Shown: positions 1-9,478, counted from the stretch's first letter. The stretch: DNA of 64,000 nt from Massilia sp. CF038 (GCF_900129765.1 NZ_FQWU01000002.1:1240001-1304000), one strand, 5' to 3'. Translations and numbers: made by a program. Notes: generated from the letters alone by a model not told the origin.

Positions 1-1025
1 AAATCGGCGACGGTGAATTTGTGGTCTTCGTCGGCCCATCCGGGTGCGGCAAATCGACCCTGCTGCGCATGATCGCAGGCCTCGAACAAATCAGCGGCGG
101 GCAGCTGCATATCGGCGGCAAGCTGGCCAACGACACCCCACCGGCCCAGCGGGGCCTGGCCATGGTGTTCCAGTCGTATGCGCTGTACCCGCACATGACC
201 GTGTTCGACAACATGGCCTTTGCGCTCAAGCTGGCAGGCCAGAAAGGTGCGCAGCTGAACGAGGCCGTGCAGCGCGCTGCCGCCATTTTGCAAATCGGCC
301 ATCTGCTCGATCGCAAACCCAAAGAGCTGTCCGGCGGCCAGCGCCAGCGCGTGGCAATCGGACGCGCCATCGTACGCAAACCGGGCGTGTTTCTGTTCGA
401 CGAACCGCTTTCGAACCTGGACGCCAGCCTGCGCGTGCAGATGCGGGTGGAGCTTAGCCGCCTGCACCAGGACCTCAAGTCCACCATGATTTACGTCACC
501 CACGACCAGGTCGAAGCGATGACCCTGGGCCAGCGCATCGTCGTCATGAACGGTGGCCGCATCGAGCAGGCGGGCACCCCGCACCAGTTATACAACCACC
601 CTGCCAACCTGTTCGTGGCAGGTTTTCTGGGTGCGCCAAAAATGAACTTCATCAAAGCGACCGTGGCGCAGGTGGTGGGCAGCCGCATTGTCGTGCGTCT
701 GCCCGACGGCAGCTTGTTTGCGCCCGAAGTGGAGGCCGGCGACGCCCGCGTGGAGGACCAGGTGACCCTGGGCGTGCGGCCGGAACACATGGGACCGGGC
801 GACACGATCACGCTGACGGTGGCGCACGCCGAATACCTGGGCGACCAGACGGTGGTGTATGGCAGCATGTCAGGCGACGCCAGCCTGATCGCGGTGAAAC
901 TGGCGCCGGATCGCGCACCTCCTTCTGCCGGCAGCACGCTCGGCGTGCAGTTGCTGCCCCATCGCAGCCACCTCTTCAATGCGCAGGGCGCCGCCTTCTT
1001 ACATCCAGTTACCAATAAGCACTGA
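1..1025 (+). CDS. ABC transporter ATP-binding protein, MalK/UgpC type (5' partial)
   Basis: ATPase subunit of a carbohydrate-type ABC importer; it hydrolyses ATP at the cytoplasmic face to drive uptake. The frame is open from the window edge, so the true start lies outside. All nucleotide-binding motifs are visible: Walker [10 protein letters not shown] near base 33, the Q-loop [10 protein letters not shown], signature [14 protein letters not shown], Walker [13 protein letters not shown] and the H-loop YVTHDQ. About 110 residues follow the ATPase domain and fit the TOBE/MOP regulatory domain of the MalK/UgpC/MsmX group ([10 protein letters not shown] near the C terminus). The permease and binding-protein genes are presumably upstream, so the substrate cannot be named. 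Family assignment is firm; substrate is unknown. Confidence 0.93.
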   Translation, partial: IGDGEFVVFVGPSGCGKSTLLRMIAGLEQISGGQLHIGGKLANDTPPAQRGLAMVFQSYALYPHMTVFDNMAFALKLAGQKGAQLNEAVQRAAAILQIGHLLDRKPKELSGGQRQRVAIGRAIVRKPGVFLFDEPLSNLDASLRVQMRVELSRLHQDLKSTMIYVTHDQVEAMTLGQRIVVMNGGRIEQAGTPHQLYNHPANLFVAGFLGAPKMNFIKATVAQVVGSRIVVRLPDGSLFAPEVEAGDARVEDQVTLGVRPEHMGPGDTITLTVAHAEYLGDQTVVYGSMSGDASLIAVKLAPDRAPPSAGSTLGVQLLPHRSHLFNAQGAAFLHPVTNKH

Positions 1026-1189
1026 AAGCAGGACGTGATTTTGTCGTTTATGTGACAATATGCCCTTCGTCCCGCCAGCGCGTGCTGCCGGGTATCTATG
1101 TTGCCGAATAACATGTTCACTGCCGGACAGGCAGTCGCCGGCCCGGTGCCGACGAATGGCTGTCGCAATGACTTTCAAAAGGATTGTCC

Positions 1190-2500
1190 ATGTCCCAGTT
1201 CCGTCTCGCCCGCATCAGCCTGCTGTTGGCCGCTATTGGCCTTAACGCCGCGCCTGTTTTCCTGACCAGCGCCCACGCGCAAGACAAGGCCGCCGCGCCT
1301 GCCGCCGGCGCCAAGAAGGAAGAACAGATTCGTCCGGAAATGTACAAGCTGATCGAGCCGACCAAGATCAAGGAAATGATCGCTGCGAAAAAATTCGCCG
1401 ACGTGCAGGCTGCCATCACCGCCGCTGAAGCCGTGCCGAATCACACGCCTTACGAGGACTACGTGATCGGCCGCATGAAGGTCGCACTGGGCTATGCATC
1501 GAACAATGAAAAAATGGTCGCCGATTCTCTCGAGTCGACCATCAATTCCGGCTTCCTGGAAAAAAAGGAACTGGAAGACTTCACCATCACCCTGGCCAAC
1601 TCCTACTACACCGCCAAGAACTATCCAAAGGCGATCGAGTGGTACAAGCGCTATCAGAAGGACAGCGCGACGCCTGAAAAAGTGGCTGTGTCGCTGAACC
1701 GCGCTTACTTCTTCGGTGGTGACGTCGCTACCGCCAAGACAGAGCTGGACAAATCGATTGCTGCTGCCGAAGCCGCCGGCAAGCCACCAACCGAAGAAGA
1801 CCTGCGCCTGCTGGCCGGTGTGTACGAAAAAACCAAGGACAAAGATGGCTACGCCAAGGTCATGGAAAAGCTGGTGACCTACTACCCAACGCCGGAATTC
1901 TGGTCCGACATGCTGCGCCGTCTGCAGAACAAGCCAGGCTTCAACGACCGCGTGCAGATCGACTACTACCGTCTGCAGGCCGTGGCCACCACCGAAATGT
2001 CGGCTGACCAGTACGTGGAATACGCCGAGCGCGCCCTGCTGGCCGCATCGTTCGCCGAAGCGAAAAAAGTCGTCGACAAGGGTTACGCCACCAATGTGCT
2101 GGGCCAGGGCAGCGACGCCGCCAAGCACAAGTCACTGCGCGACCGCGTCAACAAGAACGCCGCGGACGATGCTAAGTCGATCGATGCGGGCGAAGCTGGC
2201 GCGCTCAAGGCCAAGACTGGTCTGCCGCTGGTCAACCTGGGCTTCACCTACGTCACCATGGACCAATTCGACAAGGGTATCGGGCTGATGGAAAAAGGCA
2301 TTGCCAAGGGCGGCCTGAAGAACGAGAAGGAATCGCAGCTGCGTCTGGGCGAAGCCTATGCACTGGCCGGCCGCAAAGCCGATGCGCTGAAAGTCTTCGA
2401 AAGCCTGAAAGGCGCGCCGGACACGGTCGGCGACCTGGCACGCTACTGGATCATGTATGTCAACGGTCCTAAGGGCACGCCAGCGGCCAAGACCAACTGA
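1190..2500 (+). CDS. exported tetratricopeptide-repeat protein
   Basis: Periplasmic or exported protein of 436 residues built largely of helical TPR-like units. ATG 1190 is preferred over an in-frame TTG six bases upstream because AAAAGGA lies 6 bases before the ATG. The N terminus is a signal peptide (basic start, LLLAAIGLNAAPVF core, cleavage near SAHAQ). The body is rich in Lys, Ala and Glu with repeated helix pairs, for example LANSYYTAKNYPKAIEWYKR and RLGEAYALAGRKADALKVF, typical of TPRs. A strong terminator follows at 2521, so it is probably transcribed alone. The role is unknown; TPRs suggest protein-protein scaffolding in the envelope. Confidence 0.85.
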   Translation: MSQFRLARISLLLAAIGLNAAPVFLTSAHAQDKAAAPAAGAKKEEQIRPEMYKLIEPTKIKEMIAAKKFADVQAAITAAEAVPNHTPYEDYVIGRMKVALGYASNNEKMVADSLESTINSGFLEKKELEDFTITLANSYYTAKNYPKAIEWYKRYQKDSATPEKVAVSLNRAYFFGGDVATAKTELDKSIAAAEAAGKPPTEEDLRLLAGVYEKTKDKDGYAKVMEKLVTYYPTPEFWSDMLRRLQNKPGFNDRVQIDYYRLQAVATTEMSADQYVEYAERALLAASFAEAKKVVDKGYATNVLGQGSDAAKHKSLRDRVNKNAADDAKSIDAGEAGALKAKTGLPLVNLGFTYVTMDQFDKGIGLMEKGIAKGGLKNEKESQLRLGEAYALAGRKADALKVFESLKGAPDTVGDLARYWIMYVNGPKGTPAAKTN

Positions 2501-2520
2501 TTTTTCAGCTTGCGCAATAA

Positions 2521-2557
2521 GAGCGGTTGCTGGCTTCGGCCAGCGCCGCTTTTTTTT
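2521..2557 (+). terminator. Rho-independent terminator
   Basis: An AGCGG..GCTGGC arm pairs with GCCAGC.CCGCT around a TTCG tetraloop and is followed by eight Ts. It closes the TPR gene transcript. Confidence 0.9.
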
Positions 2558-2636
2558 CGCCCCTTGAGTGCGCCATCGAACATTTGGTTTCGGCGCTTGA
2601 CCGGATACTGGCCTGATTCTACCGAAAGGCCAGACC

Positions 2637-3707
2637 ATGACTGCTGCACGCAAGGGACAGGCACCCGCCAAACTGGGACGCGATGAATTTCATCTCGTGT
2701 TTTCACGCTCCTTCATGGATCCGGCTTTTGATGCGGTGCGAGGCGCGCTCGATCAAGTGGAGCAGACGGCATGGGACAACTACGCTGATTCGCACAAGGC
2801 GCCGGTGACAGTGCCTGCCGGCCCTGGCTTCAAGGATCCCGACTACGACTTGTCGGTGGAATGGAAAGACACGCGCGACCGCCTGCTGGCGGCCGAGGCG
2901 CACCAGAAGCTGCCGTCAACGCGCTCGCGGGTTCTGCTGATTAACGGCTCGGCGCGCAACGACGGCACCTGCCCCGGCGAGATCTCCAAGACGCATCGCA
3001 TGACCATGCTGGCCAAAGAGGTGCTCGAGGCAGAGGGCATTGAAGCAGACGTGCTCGATCTGTCGCTGCTCACGTCCGACTACGACCGTCACATCCATCC
3101 GTGCAAGGGCTGCGTGTCAACCGCCATGCCGCTGTGCCACTGGCCATGCAGCTGCTATCCCAATCACTCGCTGCGGCAAACGAATGACTGGATGAACGAG
3201 ATCTACGAGAAGTGGGTGGCAGCGCATGGCGTCATCATCCTCACGCCGGTGTACTGGTATCAGACACCGGCGGTGCTCAAGCTCATGATCGACCGGCTGG
3301 TGTGTGCCGATGGCGGCAATCCGGATCCTACCTCCACCCATGGCAAAAAGGCTGAGGAGGCCAAGGCGCTGGAACTGACGGGGTGGGACTATCCCAAGCA
3401 TCTGGCGGACCGCGCCTATGGCGTGATTGTCCATGGCGACGTGGCCGGGATCGAGATGACGCGGCGCGGGCTGACCGATTGGCTGGACTGGATGGGATTG
3501 GTGGACGCGGGCAGTTTTGCCAAGCTGGATCGGTTTATTGGCTACTACGAGTCGTACGCCGAAAGTCACGAGGTGTTCGATCGCGATACGGATTTTCAGG
3601 AAGAGGTGCGTAATGTGGCGCGTGCGGTGGGCAAGGCGGTCGGTGAGCTGCGTGCAGGGCGCCTGTCGCAGCCAGATCGGAATCTGCGCCGCCCTCGCCC
3701 CAAATAA
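2637..3707 (+). CDS. flavodoxin-like NAD(P)H-dependent FMN oxidoreductase
   Basis: Cytoplasmic flavoprotein of the NADPH-dependent FMN reductase / NAD(P)H oxidoreductase fold, 356 residues. The start has GAAAGG 7 bases upstream. A non-conserved N-terminal region of about 95 residues precedes the flavodoxin fold, which begins at VLLINGSARNDGTC (phosphate-binding loop for FMN). HPCKGCVSTAMPLCHWPCSC is Cys-rich and followed by TPVYWYQTPAVLKLMIDRL, the usual flavin-site segment. Substrate is unknown. The last codons (DRNLRRPRPK) lie inside a local tandem duplication with a palindromic repeat arm, so the C terminus may have been altered by that event. Confidence 0.85.
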   Translation: MTAARKGQAPAKLGRDEFHLVFSRSFMDPAFDAVRGALDQVEQTAWDNYADSHKAPVTVPAGPGFKDPDYDLSVEWKDTRDRLLAAEAHQKLPSTRSRVLLINGSARNDGTCPGEISKTHRMTMLAKEVLEAEGIEADVLDLSLLTSDYDRHIHPCKGCVSTAMPLCHWPCSCYPNHSLRQTNDWMNEIYEKWVAAHGVIILTPVYWYQTPAVLKLMIDRLVCADGGNPDPTSTHGKKAEEAKALELTGWDYPKHLADRAYGVIVHGDVAGIEMTRRGLTDWLDWMGLVDAGSFAKLDRFIGYYESYAESHEVFDRDTDFQEEVRNVARAVGKAVGELRAGRLSQPDRNLRRPRPK

Positions 3708-3871
3708 TCACCACCACATCATCGTCCTCGCGAAGGCGGGGACCCATAGCACGCTGAGCGACTCCGGAAACATGGATCGCAATCCGCGCCGCCCAAGGCC
3801 CAAATGATCACTACCACATCGTCCTCGCGAAGGCGGGGACCCATAGCACGCTGAACGACTCCGGAAGCATG
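3675..3871. repeat. ~100 bp tandem duplication of gene end plus repeat arm
   Basis: Copy 1 (3675-3774) begins in the last ten codons of the FMN reductase gene and runs through one palindromic-repeat arm. Copy 2 (3775-3871) repeats the same order with about ten substitutions and a 3-base deletion, including a second set of the terminal codons (DRNPRRPRPK then stop). The duplicated terminal codons lie after the gene's stop and are not translated as part of it. Confidence 0.85.
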
Positions 3872-3902
3872 GAATGGGTCCCCGCCTGCGCGAGGACGAT
3901 GT
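3811..3902. repeat. palindromic intergenic element (REP-like), GTCC class
   Basis: Inverted pair: the arm ATCGTCCTCGCGAAGGCGGG is followed about 45 bases later by its complement CCCGCCTGCGCGAGGACGAT. It lies between two convergent genes and ends two bases from the stop codon of the cupin gene. A single unpaired left arm of the same family sits at 3717-3750. Confidence 0.85.
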
Positions 3903-3903
3903 T

Positions 3904-4863
3904 CTACGGCCTCACCTTTGCAAGTACACCGCGCTTGTGCTCGGGTATATGCGCCCCCGGATCAACCTCCCCATCAAACACATAATGCGCAAACATGGCC
4001 GCCCAGGCCTTGCGTTGTTCCGGCGGCAGCTCTCGCAAATTCTGCATGCAGCTCACCAGCGACTCAAACGGACTCGCCCCGCTCGACGTGCGCCACCAGT
4101 AATTGACCAGGATATTCAGAATGCCAGTCGACTGCACATGATGCCACCACAAGGTGGGAATATAGAGTGCATCGCCCGGCGCCAGATCAGCCACCAGCGC
4201 ATTGGCCAGCGCCTCCCGAAAACGCGGAAACCGTTCGAAATCCGGCGCATTGAAATCGACCATGCTGATGGGCGTGGGCGTAGGTGCAAAGTCCAGCGGA
4301 CCAATATACAGATTGGCCACTTGCTCCGGCGGGAACAAGGTAAAGCGCCGCTTGCCCGCCACGACGCAAGCGATGTTGTTCGACTCGTCAAAGTGCGCCG
4401 GTGTGGTGATAGTGTTACCCAGCCAGATGCGCGGCCGCACCGCCGCATCCAGCAATGGCAGCACATTTTCCTGTGCAAAGCGCGGCAGGCACTCGTCAAT
4501 CAGCGCGCTCTGGACCGCCACTGATGGCGGTGCGGCAAATTGCGAATAGCGCGCCAGCTGCTCAATCACCGCACTCACGGGCAGCTTGCGGCGCGCAAAA
4601 TTGAAGCCGTTCATATCGTTTTGATAGAACAGGCGCCCCTTTTCAGCTGCGGGTGCCAGCAGCGCGTCAACTTCAGCACCGCTGTCGCAGGCGATCAGGT
4701 AGTTACAGATATCTTCCGGTGCGCCCTGCCCCAGCCTGACGGATGGCCAATGACGCACGAAGCCGCGCAAAATGGCCGGCTGGTAACTTGCCTGGATGGT
4801 AGCAAAGGTCTGTGCATCGACATCGTGCCACTCGGGCACCGCCGTCATCGTTGTCGTCGTCAT
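3904..4863 (-). CDS. cupin-like JmjC-type (Cupin_8) oxygenase
   Basis: 319-residue protein of the cupin-8/JmjC fold, a family of Fe(II)/2-oxoglutarate-dependent hydroxylases. HFDESNNIACVVAGKRRFTLFPP carries the facial-triad His and Asp (HxD) with the usual basic co-substrate segment; the distal His is in YIPTLWWHHVQS. It lies downstream of the TonB-dependent receptor on the same strand, behind a terminator. Cupin-like genes commonly sit beside receptors of this class in Xanthomonas and Caulobacter nutrient-scavenging loci. There is no strong ribosome site; Met at 4863 is used, Met at 4848 is possible. The substrate is unknown. Confidence 0.85.
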   Translation of the reverse strand: MTTTTMTAVPEWHDVDAQTFATIQASYQPAILRGFVRHWPSVRLGQGAPEDICNYLIACDSGAEVDALLAPAAEKGRLFYQNDMNGFNFARRKLPVSAVIEQLARYSQFAAPPSVAVQSALIDECLPRFAQENVLPLLDAAVRPRIWLGNTITTPAHFDESNNIACVVAGKRRFTLFPPEQVANLYIGPLDFAPTPTPISMVDFNAPDFERFPRFREALANALVADLAPGDALYIPTLWWHHVQSTGILNILVNYWWRTSSGASPFESLVSCMQNLRELPPEQRKAWAAMFAHYVFDGEVDPGAHIPEHKRGVLAKVRP

Positions 4864-4879
4864 GGTCGAATTCTGGCAT

Positions 4880-4917
4880 AAAAAAACCCGCCAGGGCCAA
4901 AATCGGCCGAGGCGGGT
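4880..4917 (-). terminator. terminator of the TonB-dependent receptor gene
   Basis: On the minus strand ACCCGCC and GGCGGGT pair, with an internal GGCC pairing, and are followed by seven Ts. It lies 28 bases after the receptor stop codon. Confidence 0.87.
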
Positions 4918-4944
4918 ATGAGATGAGGCTTACGACAGAATGTC

Positions 4945-7725
4945 TTAGTACTTCAGACGCAGACCCGCATAGTACTGCGCGCCATTGGCGTAGAAGCGCG
5001 AAGGCTGGTCTTTGTTGTAGACATAGTTCTTCAGGATCGGATTGTTCAAGTTCTGGCCACTGATCGACAGGGTCAGGTTCTTGCTGATCGAGTAGTTGAA
5101 CGACAGCGACAGCTGGCCAACAGCATCCTGGTACAGCGGGGTGCCGCGGTCCTGGGCTGCCAAGTACGCCGAACGCCAGGCGTAACCGACACGCGCGTTC
5201 CAGCGGTCGTTCTCGAAGAAGGCGCCAATGTTCGACGTCACTTTCGAGGCGCCCAGCATGTCGCATGGCTCTTGCGAGGTGACGGTCTGGGTCGCAGGGC
5301 AGGAACCGAAGGCTTGCTGCGAGTCAGCCAGCGTCAGGTTGCCATCGAGGCCGAAACCGGCGCCAAGCGGTACCTGTGCTGCAAATTCCGCACCCTTGAT
5401 GCTGGCGCGAACGTTCACTGGCGACGTGATCGAGTACTGAGCAAATACCGGTTGACCCGACTGCTCCGACGCACGGCTGTCGATGAAGGTGCCGGTGGAG
5501 ATGCCGTAGCCAACGTAGTCATGCAGGTCCATGTAGAACAGACCAGCCGACACGAGAGCGCGCGGAGCGAAGTACCACTGCACGGTTGCGTCGATGTTGT
5601 TCGAAATGACTGGCTTCAGTTTCGCGTTGCCGCCGTTGCCGGTGTGGGTTTCGTCGGTCAGGCTGACGGTGCCACCCAGTGCGCCGAAATCAGGACGCGA
5701 CATGGTGCGCGATACGCCAAAGCGGGCCACAACGTCCTTGTTCACGTCGAGCTTCAAGTTGAAGCTAGGCAGAACCTTGGTGTGGTTGTTTTCGATCGAG
5801 GTCTGCTGCACGAAACCGCCCCATGGATAGGCAGGCAGGTTTGCGCCAGGTACCTGATTCGGCACGATCTGGTAACCGTTCGAAGTGCCTTCGGTACGTA
5901 CCACGCGCACGCCAACGTTGCCGCTCCAGCCGTCACCTTCCATGTCGCCCGAAATGTAGGCGGCTTTGGTCTTTTCATTCAGCGCGAACATCTCGCTGTA
6001 GTAGGTGCGTTCCAGGCTGCGGTTCGAGTGCGCATCACCCCAGGCTTGCAGAATGCTGCGGTCGATTTCCCATACGTTGCGTGGGAAGGTGCCGCCCAGG
6101 TCTTTGCCGAAGTCCGATGGATAGCGGCTGCCGTTCCAGGCTGGATTCGTGTTGGCGGTACCTGGTTCGGTATTGGCCCAGTTCGGACCTTGCGCCACGG
6201 TGAAGTTGCTGCGGTCATGGTCGGTGCCACGCAGGCCGAACTTGATCACGTTCATGGGGCCCAGATCAACCTTGTACTCTGCATCGATCTGCGCGTAGGT
6301 CTCTTCATCGCTGGTGGTCGCTGGCGACAAACCAAACACCCAATCCAGAATGGTGCCGGTGAAGGTCGACTGGTCACCGCCCAGGAACTTGACGGTGGCA
6401 GGGCTGCCCAGACCATTCAACTGGTAGCTGGCGCCGGTGTTGATGATGTCACCTTCGTACACGCCTTGCGACGGGGTGGCGCCGGTGCCGCGCGTCTTGC
6501 CGGCCTGGCCGCGGACGACGAAGCCTTCGCTGACGCGGTACTTGAATGCCAGGTCCAGGAAGTCCGACTTGGCGTAAGCGCCCTCGCGCACGATGTCATC
6601 GACGATACCGTAGCGCAGTGGCGCCGCGGTGGTGCCCTTGTTGGCGAAGCTGGCCGAGGTCAGGGTGCCATTGTGGACGGTGTAGGTATCTGGCGACACA
6701 CCGCCGCTGATCATGCCGCTGCCCAGCTGGTCGGTCATGAAGTTGCGGTTGTAGTTCGACGCGGTCAGCTTGGAGCTGAAGAAGGTCGCTTCAGCGCTGA
6801 AGTCGCGCGATGGCTTGAACTGCACATCCACCAGGCCGCCCTTGCGCTCGCGTTCCTGTTCGAACAGCGAGGAGCCGATCAGACGCGGGTACCAGACATT
6901 GGCAAGGTCAGGATGGGCCACTGCCACCGGGCTGGTTGGCGACACCTGGGTCCACTGCAGCAGTTCCTGGCCGTCGCGGCGCAGGCTGCGCTTTTCCGAG
7001 AACCCTTGCAGCATCACGCCAAAGGTATTGGCATCGTTCTTCCAGTTGACCAGGGCGCTGAACTGCGGGTCGGTCTTGCCGGCCAGAGTCGAATGCACGG
7101 CCTGGATATTCGCTTCGAACGAGAGCGGATCCTTGAAGTCGAGCGGGTGACGGGTGATCACGTCGACGGTACCGGCAACGCCGCCTTCAACCAGATCGGC
7201 GGTCGGGCTCTTGCGCACCACAACCTGACCCACGATTTCCGATGGCAGCAGCGAGTAGCTGGCGCTGCGGCCAACGGCGCCGCCCACCTGGTCGAGTACG
7301 AACCAGTCGCCCGATGAAATGGCATGGCCGTTGATGACGGTCTGGGTCAGGCTTGGCGCGGTGCCGCGCAGGCTGACGCGGTCGTTTTCATCGAAACCGC
7401 CGGAACCGGCAGCCGAGGAACTGATGTTCACACCAGGCAGGCGTTGCAGCGAGTCGGCGACGTTTTTGTCGGGCATCTTGCCCACGTCTTCGGCAGTGAT
7501 CACCTCCACGTTGGCGGCCGCATTGCGTTTGGCCGTCAGCGATTGCTGCAGGGACGCGCGAATACCGGTCACGATGACCACTTCCGGTTCTTTCTGCTCG
7601 ACCTGCTGGGCTTGAGCCGGCATTGCCACGCTCAATACCAGCAAGGCCGATGCTGCCGCCACTGGCGTCAGACGGTTGATGCCCTGCTTTGCGTGCTTGC
7701 CAACTGCTGCCTGATTCTGCTTCAT
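4945..7725 (-). CDS. TonB-dependent outer-membrane receptor (TIGR01782-like)
   Basis: Outer-membrane active transporter of 926 residues driven by TonB-ExbB-ExbD. ATG 7725 was chosen because AAGGGGG lies just upstream and a signal peptide follows (ALLVLSVAMPAQAQ). A TonB-box-like EVVIVTGIRASL precedes the plug domain (NVADSLQRLPGVNI, VSLRGTAPSLTQ), and the barrel ends in the aromatic-terminated strand AGLRLKY. Length and the DRVSLRG plug motif match the large Xanthomonas/Caulobacter type receptors that import oligosaccharides or similar scarce nutrients. The divergent GntR/UTRA gene suggests substrate-induced control. A 7-bp hairpin is in the 5' leader. Ligand is inferred only as a sugar or derivative. 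Confidence 0.95.
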   Translation of the reverse strand: MKQNQAAVGKHAKQGINRLTPVAAASALLVLSVAMPAQAQQVEQKEPEVVIVTGIRASLQQSLTAKRNAAANVEVITAEDVGKMPDKNVADSLQRLPGVNISSSAAGSGGFDENDRVSLRGTAPSLTQTVINGHAISSGDWFVLDQVGGAVGRSASYSLLPSEIVGQVVVRKSPTADLVEGGVAGTVDVITRHPLDFKDPLSFEANIQAVHSTLAGKTDPQFSALVNWKNDANTFGVMLQGFSEKRSLRRDGQELLQWTQVSPTSPVAVAHPDLANVWYPRLIGSSLFEQERERKGGLVDVQFKPSRDFSAEATFFSSKLTASNYNRNFMTDQLGSGMISGGVSPDTYTVHNGTLTSASFANKGTTAAPLRYGIVDDIVREGAYAKSDFLDLAFKYRVSEGFVVRGQAGKTRGTGATPSQGVYEGDIINTGASYQLNGLGSPATVKFLGGDQSTFTGTILDWVFGLSPATTSDEETYAQIDAEYKVDLGPMNVIKFGLRGTDHDRSNFTVAQGPNWANTEPGTANTNPAWNGSRYPSDFGKDLGGTFPRNVWEIDRSILQAWGDAHSNRSLERTYYSEMFALNEKTKAAYISGDMEGDGWSGNVGVRVVRTEGTSNGYQIVPNQVPGANLPAYPWGGFVQQTSIENNHTKVLPSFNLKLDVNKDVVARFGVSRTMSRPDFGALGGTVSLTDETHTGNGGNAKLKPVISNNIDATVQWYFAPRALVSAGLFYMDLHDYVGYGISTGTFIDSRASEQSGQPVFAQYSITSPVNVRASIKGAEFAAQVPLGAGFGLDGNLTLADSQQAFGSCPATQTVTSQEPCDMLGASKVTSNIGAFFENDRWNARVGYAWRSAYLAAQDRGTPLYQDAVGQLSLSFNYSISKNLTLSISGQNLNNPILKNYVYNKDQPSRFYANGAQYYAGLRLKY

Positions 7726-8072
7726 AATTCCCCCTTGGATTGTTCGGCTTCCTTGTGGAAGCCTGTTCGTTTTCGTCACCACCACTTTGTCGAATTGGTA
7801 CAACCACCTCTAAAACCAATCTAACGCCAATATACTACTGTTTAATACCAGAACACTACCAATTCAGATAATAATTTTGTACGCATAAGTGTCTCGTGGG
7901 GCGCGAGCGGCAGATGGCGCCAAGTGGTCTGGTCGACGCGACGTTGTTGAAAGCACATCCTAGGGCAAAATGCTGTTGGTGGTCTTTTTTTGGTATTATC
8001 GGTTCCGGCCATCCGGCCCTTTGACAAGTGTGGCAAACACGCACCACTTTTAAAAAATGAAGGCGTATTGGT
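7726..8072. promoter_or_regulatory. divergent control region with repeated TGGTA half-sites
   Basis: 347 bp between the receptor and GntR genes. It holds a perfect 7-bp hairpin GGCTTCC/GGAAGCC at 7746-7763 in the receptor leader. Five TGGTA-type half-sites lie at 7796-7802 (TGGTACA), 7844-7850 (complement of TGGTATT), 7857-7863 (complement of TTGGTA), 7991-7997 (TGGTATT) and 8069-8075 (TGGTATG). TGGT-type half-sites are typical of HutC/DasR-type GntR operators, so these are candidate binding sites. No other gene is visible here. Confidence 0.45.
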
Positions 8073-8810
8073 ATGACTTCCCTTGCCACCATCATGGAAA
8101 ATCTGGCCCAGACCAGCAGCCTGCCGCTGTATCAACAGCTGCAGCGCGCCCTGCGCGAAGCCATCGACAAGCGCCTGTTTGGTCCCGACGAGGCGCTGCC
8201 CGCCGAGCGCCAGCTGGCCACCGACCTGGCCGTGTCGCGCATCACGGTGCGCAAGGCGATCGATGGCCTGGTTTCGGAAGGCTTGCTGGTACGCCGGCCC
8301 GGTTCGGGCAACTTCATCAATACCAGAATCGAAAAGAACTTCGCCAAGCTGACCTCCTTCTCCGAGGATATGCGGGCACGCGGGCGCACACCGCGCAGCG
8401 TCTGGCTCAAGCGCTCGGAAGGCACAGTCACACCGGAGGAAGCACTGCGTTTGCGGCTGTCGCCCGGTGCGCCCGTGTACCGCTTCAACCGGATTCGCTA
8501 TGCGGACGAGATCCCCATGTGTCTGGAATTTGCGACCATCGTTGCCTCTGCCCTGCCCAGCCTGGAGACAGTGGGCATTTCGATGTATGAAGCGCTGGAA
8601 GACGCGGGCAACCGCCCGGTGCGCGCGCTGCAGCGGCTGTCGGCGATCCTGCTCAATGCGGAGCAGGCCAAGCTGCTGCAGTCGAACGAAGGCGATGCAG
8701 GCCTGTGCGTGGAACGCCTGGGCTTTTTGCGCGATGGCCGCGCGGTGGAGTTTTGCCGCTCCTACTTCCGCGGCGACATGTATGACTTTGTGGCGGAGTT
8801 GAGCTCATGA
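8073..8810 (+). CDS. GntR-family (HutC/UTRA) transcriptional regulator
   Basis: DNA-binding repressor of 245 residues. An N-terminal winged helix (PLYQQLQRALREAI, LPAERQLATDLAVSRITVRKAIDGL, about residues 18-75) precedes a C-terminal UTRA effector-binding domain (YRFNRIRYADEIPMCLEF onward). The subclass includes NagR/DasR/YvoA regulators that sense amino-sugar phosphates, but the effector here is not proven. GAAGG lies 9 bases before the ATG. It is divergent from the TonB-dependent receptor and overlaps the next gene by ATGA, so the two are translationally coupled. The repeated TGGTA half-sites upstream suggest it controls the receptor and itself. Confidence 0.92.
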   Translation: MTSLATIMENLAQTSSLPLYQQLQRALREAIDKRLFGPDEALPAERQLATDLAVSRITVRKAIDGLVSEGLLVRRPGSGNFINTRIEKNFAKLTSFSEDMRARGRTPRSVWLKRSEGTVTPEEALRLRLSPGAPVYRFNRIRYADEIPMCLEFATIVASALPSLETVGISMYEALEDAGNRPVRALQRLSAILLNAEQAKLLQSNEGDAGLCVERLGFLRDGRAVEFCRSYFRGDMYDFVAELSS

Positions 8811-9415
8811 GTACAAACGAGATGCAATCGACCGCTTTCGTCGATCACGCCAGTGCAGCCATTGCCGGTGCGCTGGCTGGGGTCCCCGATGCGGACCTGG
8901 CCGACATCTACGCACTCTCGCTATTTGTGTTTGAGATGGACGACGATCCACGCCAGTCGATGCTGCAACTGGGCTTCAATACGCGCGCGCAGCTGGCGTC
9001 GCAAATCCCCTTTGTCCGCGATCCACAGGAAGCAAAGTGGAACTTTGCGTTTTGGCTCCAGAACGAACTATTGTTCATCGGGGAGCCTGGCACACCCAGT
9101 GGCGACCTGCTGGAGGCGCTGCTGCGTGCACAAGGCTTGTGGTACACGGATGAACAGGAAGATGCCAATTTCGAGGCATGCACGCCGATTGCAGAGGCCA
9201 TCACGGCCCGCTTTGTCGCGCTGAGTGTCGCGATCGCGCGCAATCTGCACACCTCGGGCTTGATCGAGCGCCGGTTTGGTCGCCCGATCCCCGTGATCGT
9301 GCACGAACTTGAATACTACGACGAGATTGTCGAACAGACCGCGGCTGCGAACCCGCCTGGCCTGAGTGCTGAATTCTCGGCCTGGGTTGCAGGTCAGGGA
9401 AGCGCAATGCCCTGA
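8807..9415 (+). CDS. uncharacterised protein coupled to the GntR regulator
   Basis: 202-residue soluble protein of no recognised family. The start codon overlaps the regulator stop (ATGA), so expression is coupled. The protein is acidic, without signal peptide or membrane segment; visible features are YALSLFVFEMDDDPRQSML near the N terminus, a Trp-rich KWNFAFWLQNELLF segment, and ELEYYDEIVEQT near the C terminus. The composition resembles small cytosolic DUF proteins of the immunity/SMI1 or DUF4303 sort, but this is only an impression. Its pairing with a sugar-type regulator is the main clue to function. Confidence 0.75.
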   Translation: MSTNEMQSTAFVDHASAAIAGALAGVPDADLADIYALSLFVFEMDDDPRQSMLQLGFNTRAQLASQIPFVRDPQEAKWNFAFWLQNELLFIGEPGTPSGDLLEALLRAQGLWYTDEQEDANFEACTPIAEAITARFVALSVAIARNLHTSGLIERRFGRPIPVIVHELEYYDEIVEQTAAANPPGLSAEFSAWVAGQGSAMP

Positions 9416-9478
9416 TAATGGGCCGTTGCTTCAGATGCCAGGCCAAGCGCTGTATGCTGCCGTCGCAACATGATTCAA

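Noticed and set aside
5272-7317. Open frame of 681 codons opposite the TonB-dependent receptor
   Set aside because: Low-complexity product and complete overlap with a well-supported receptor gene.
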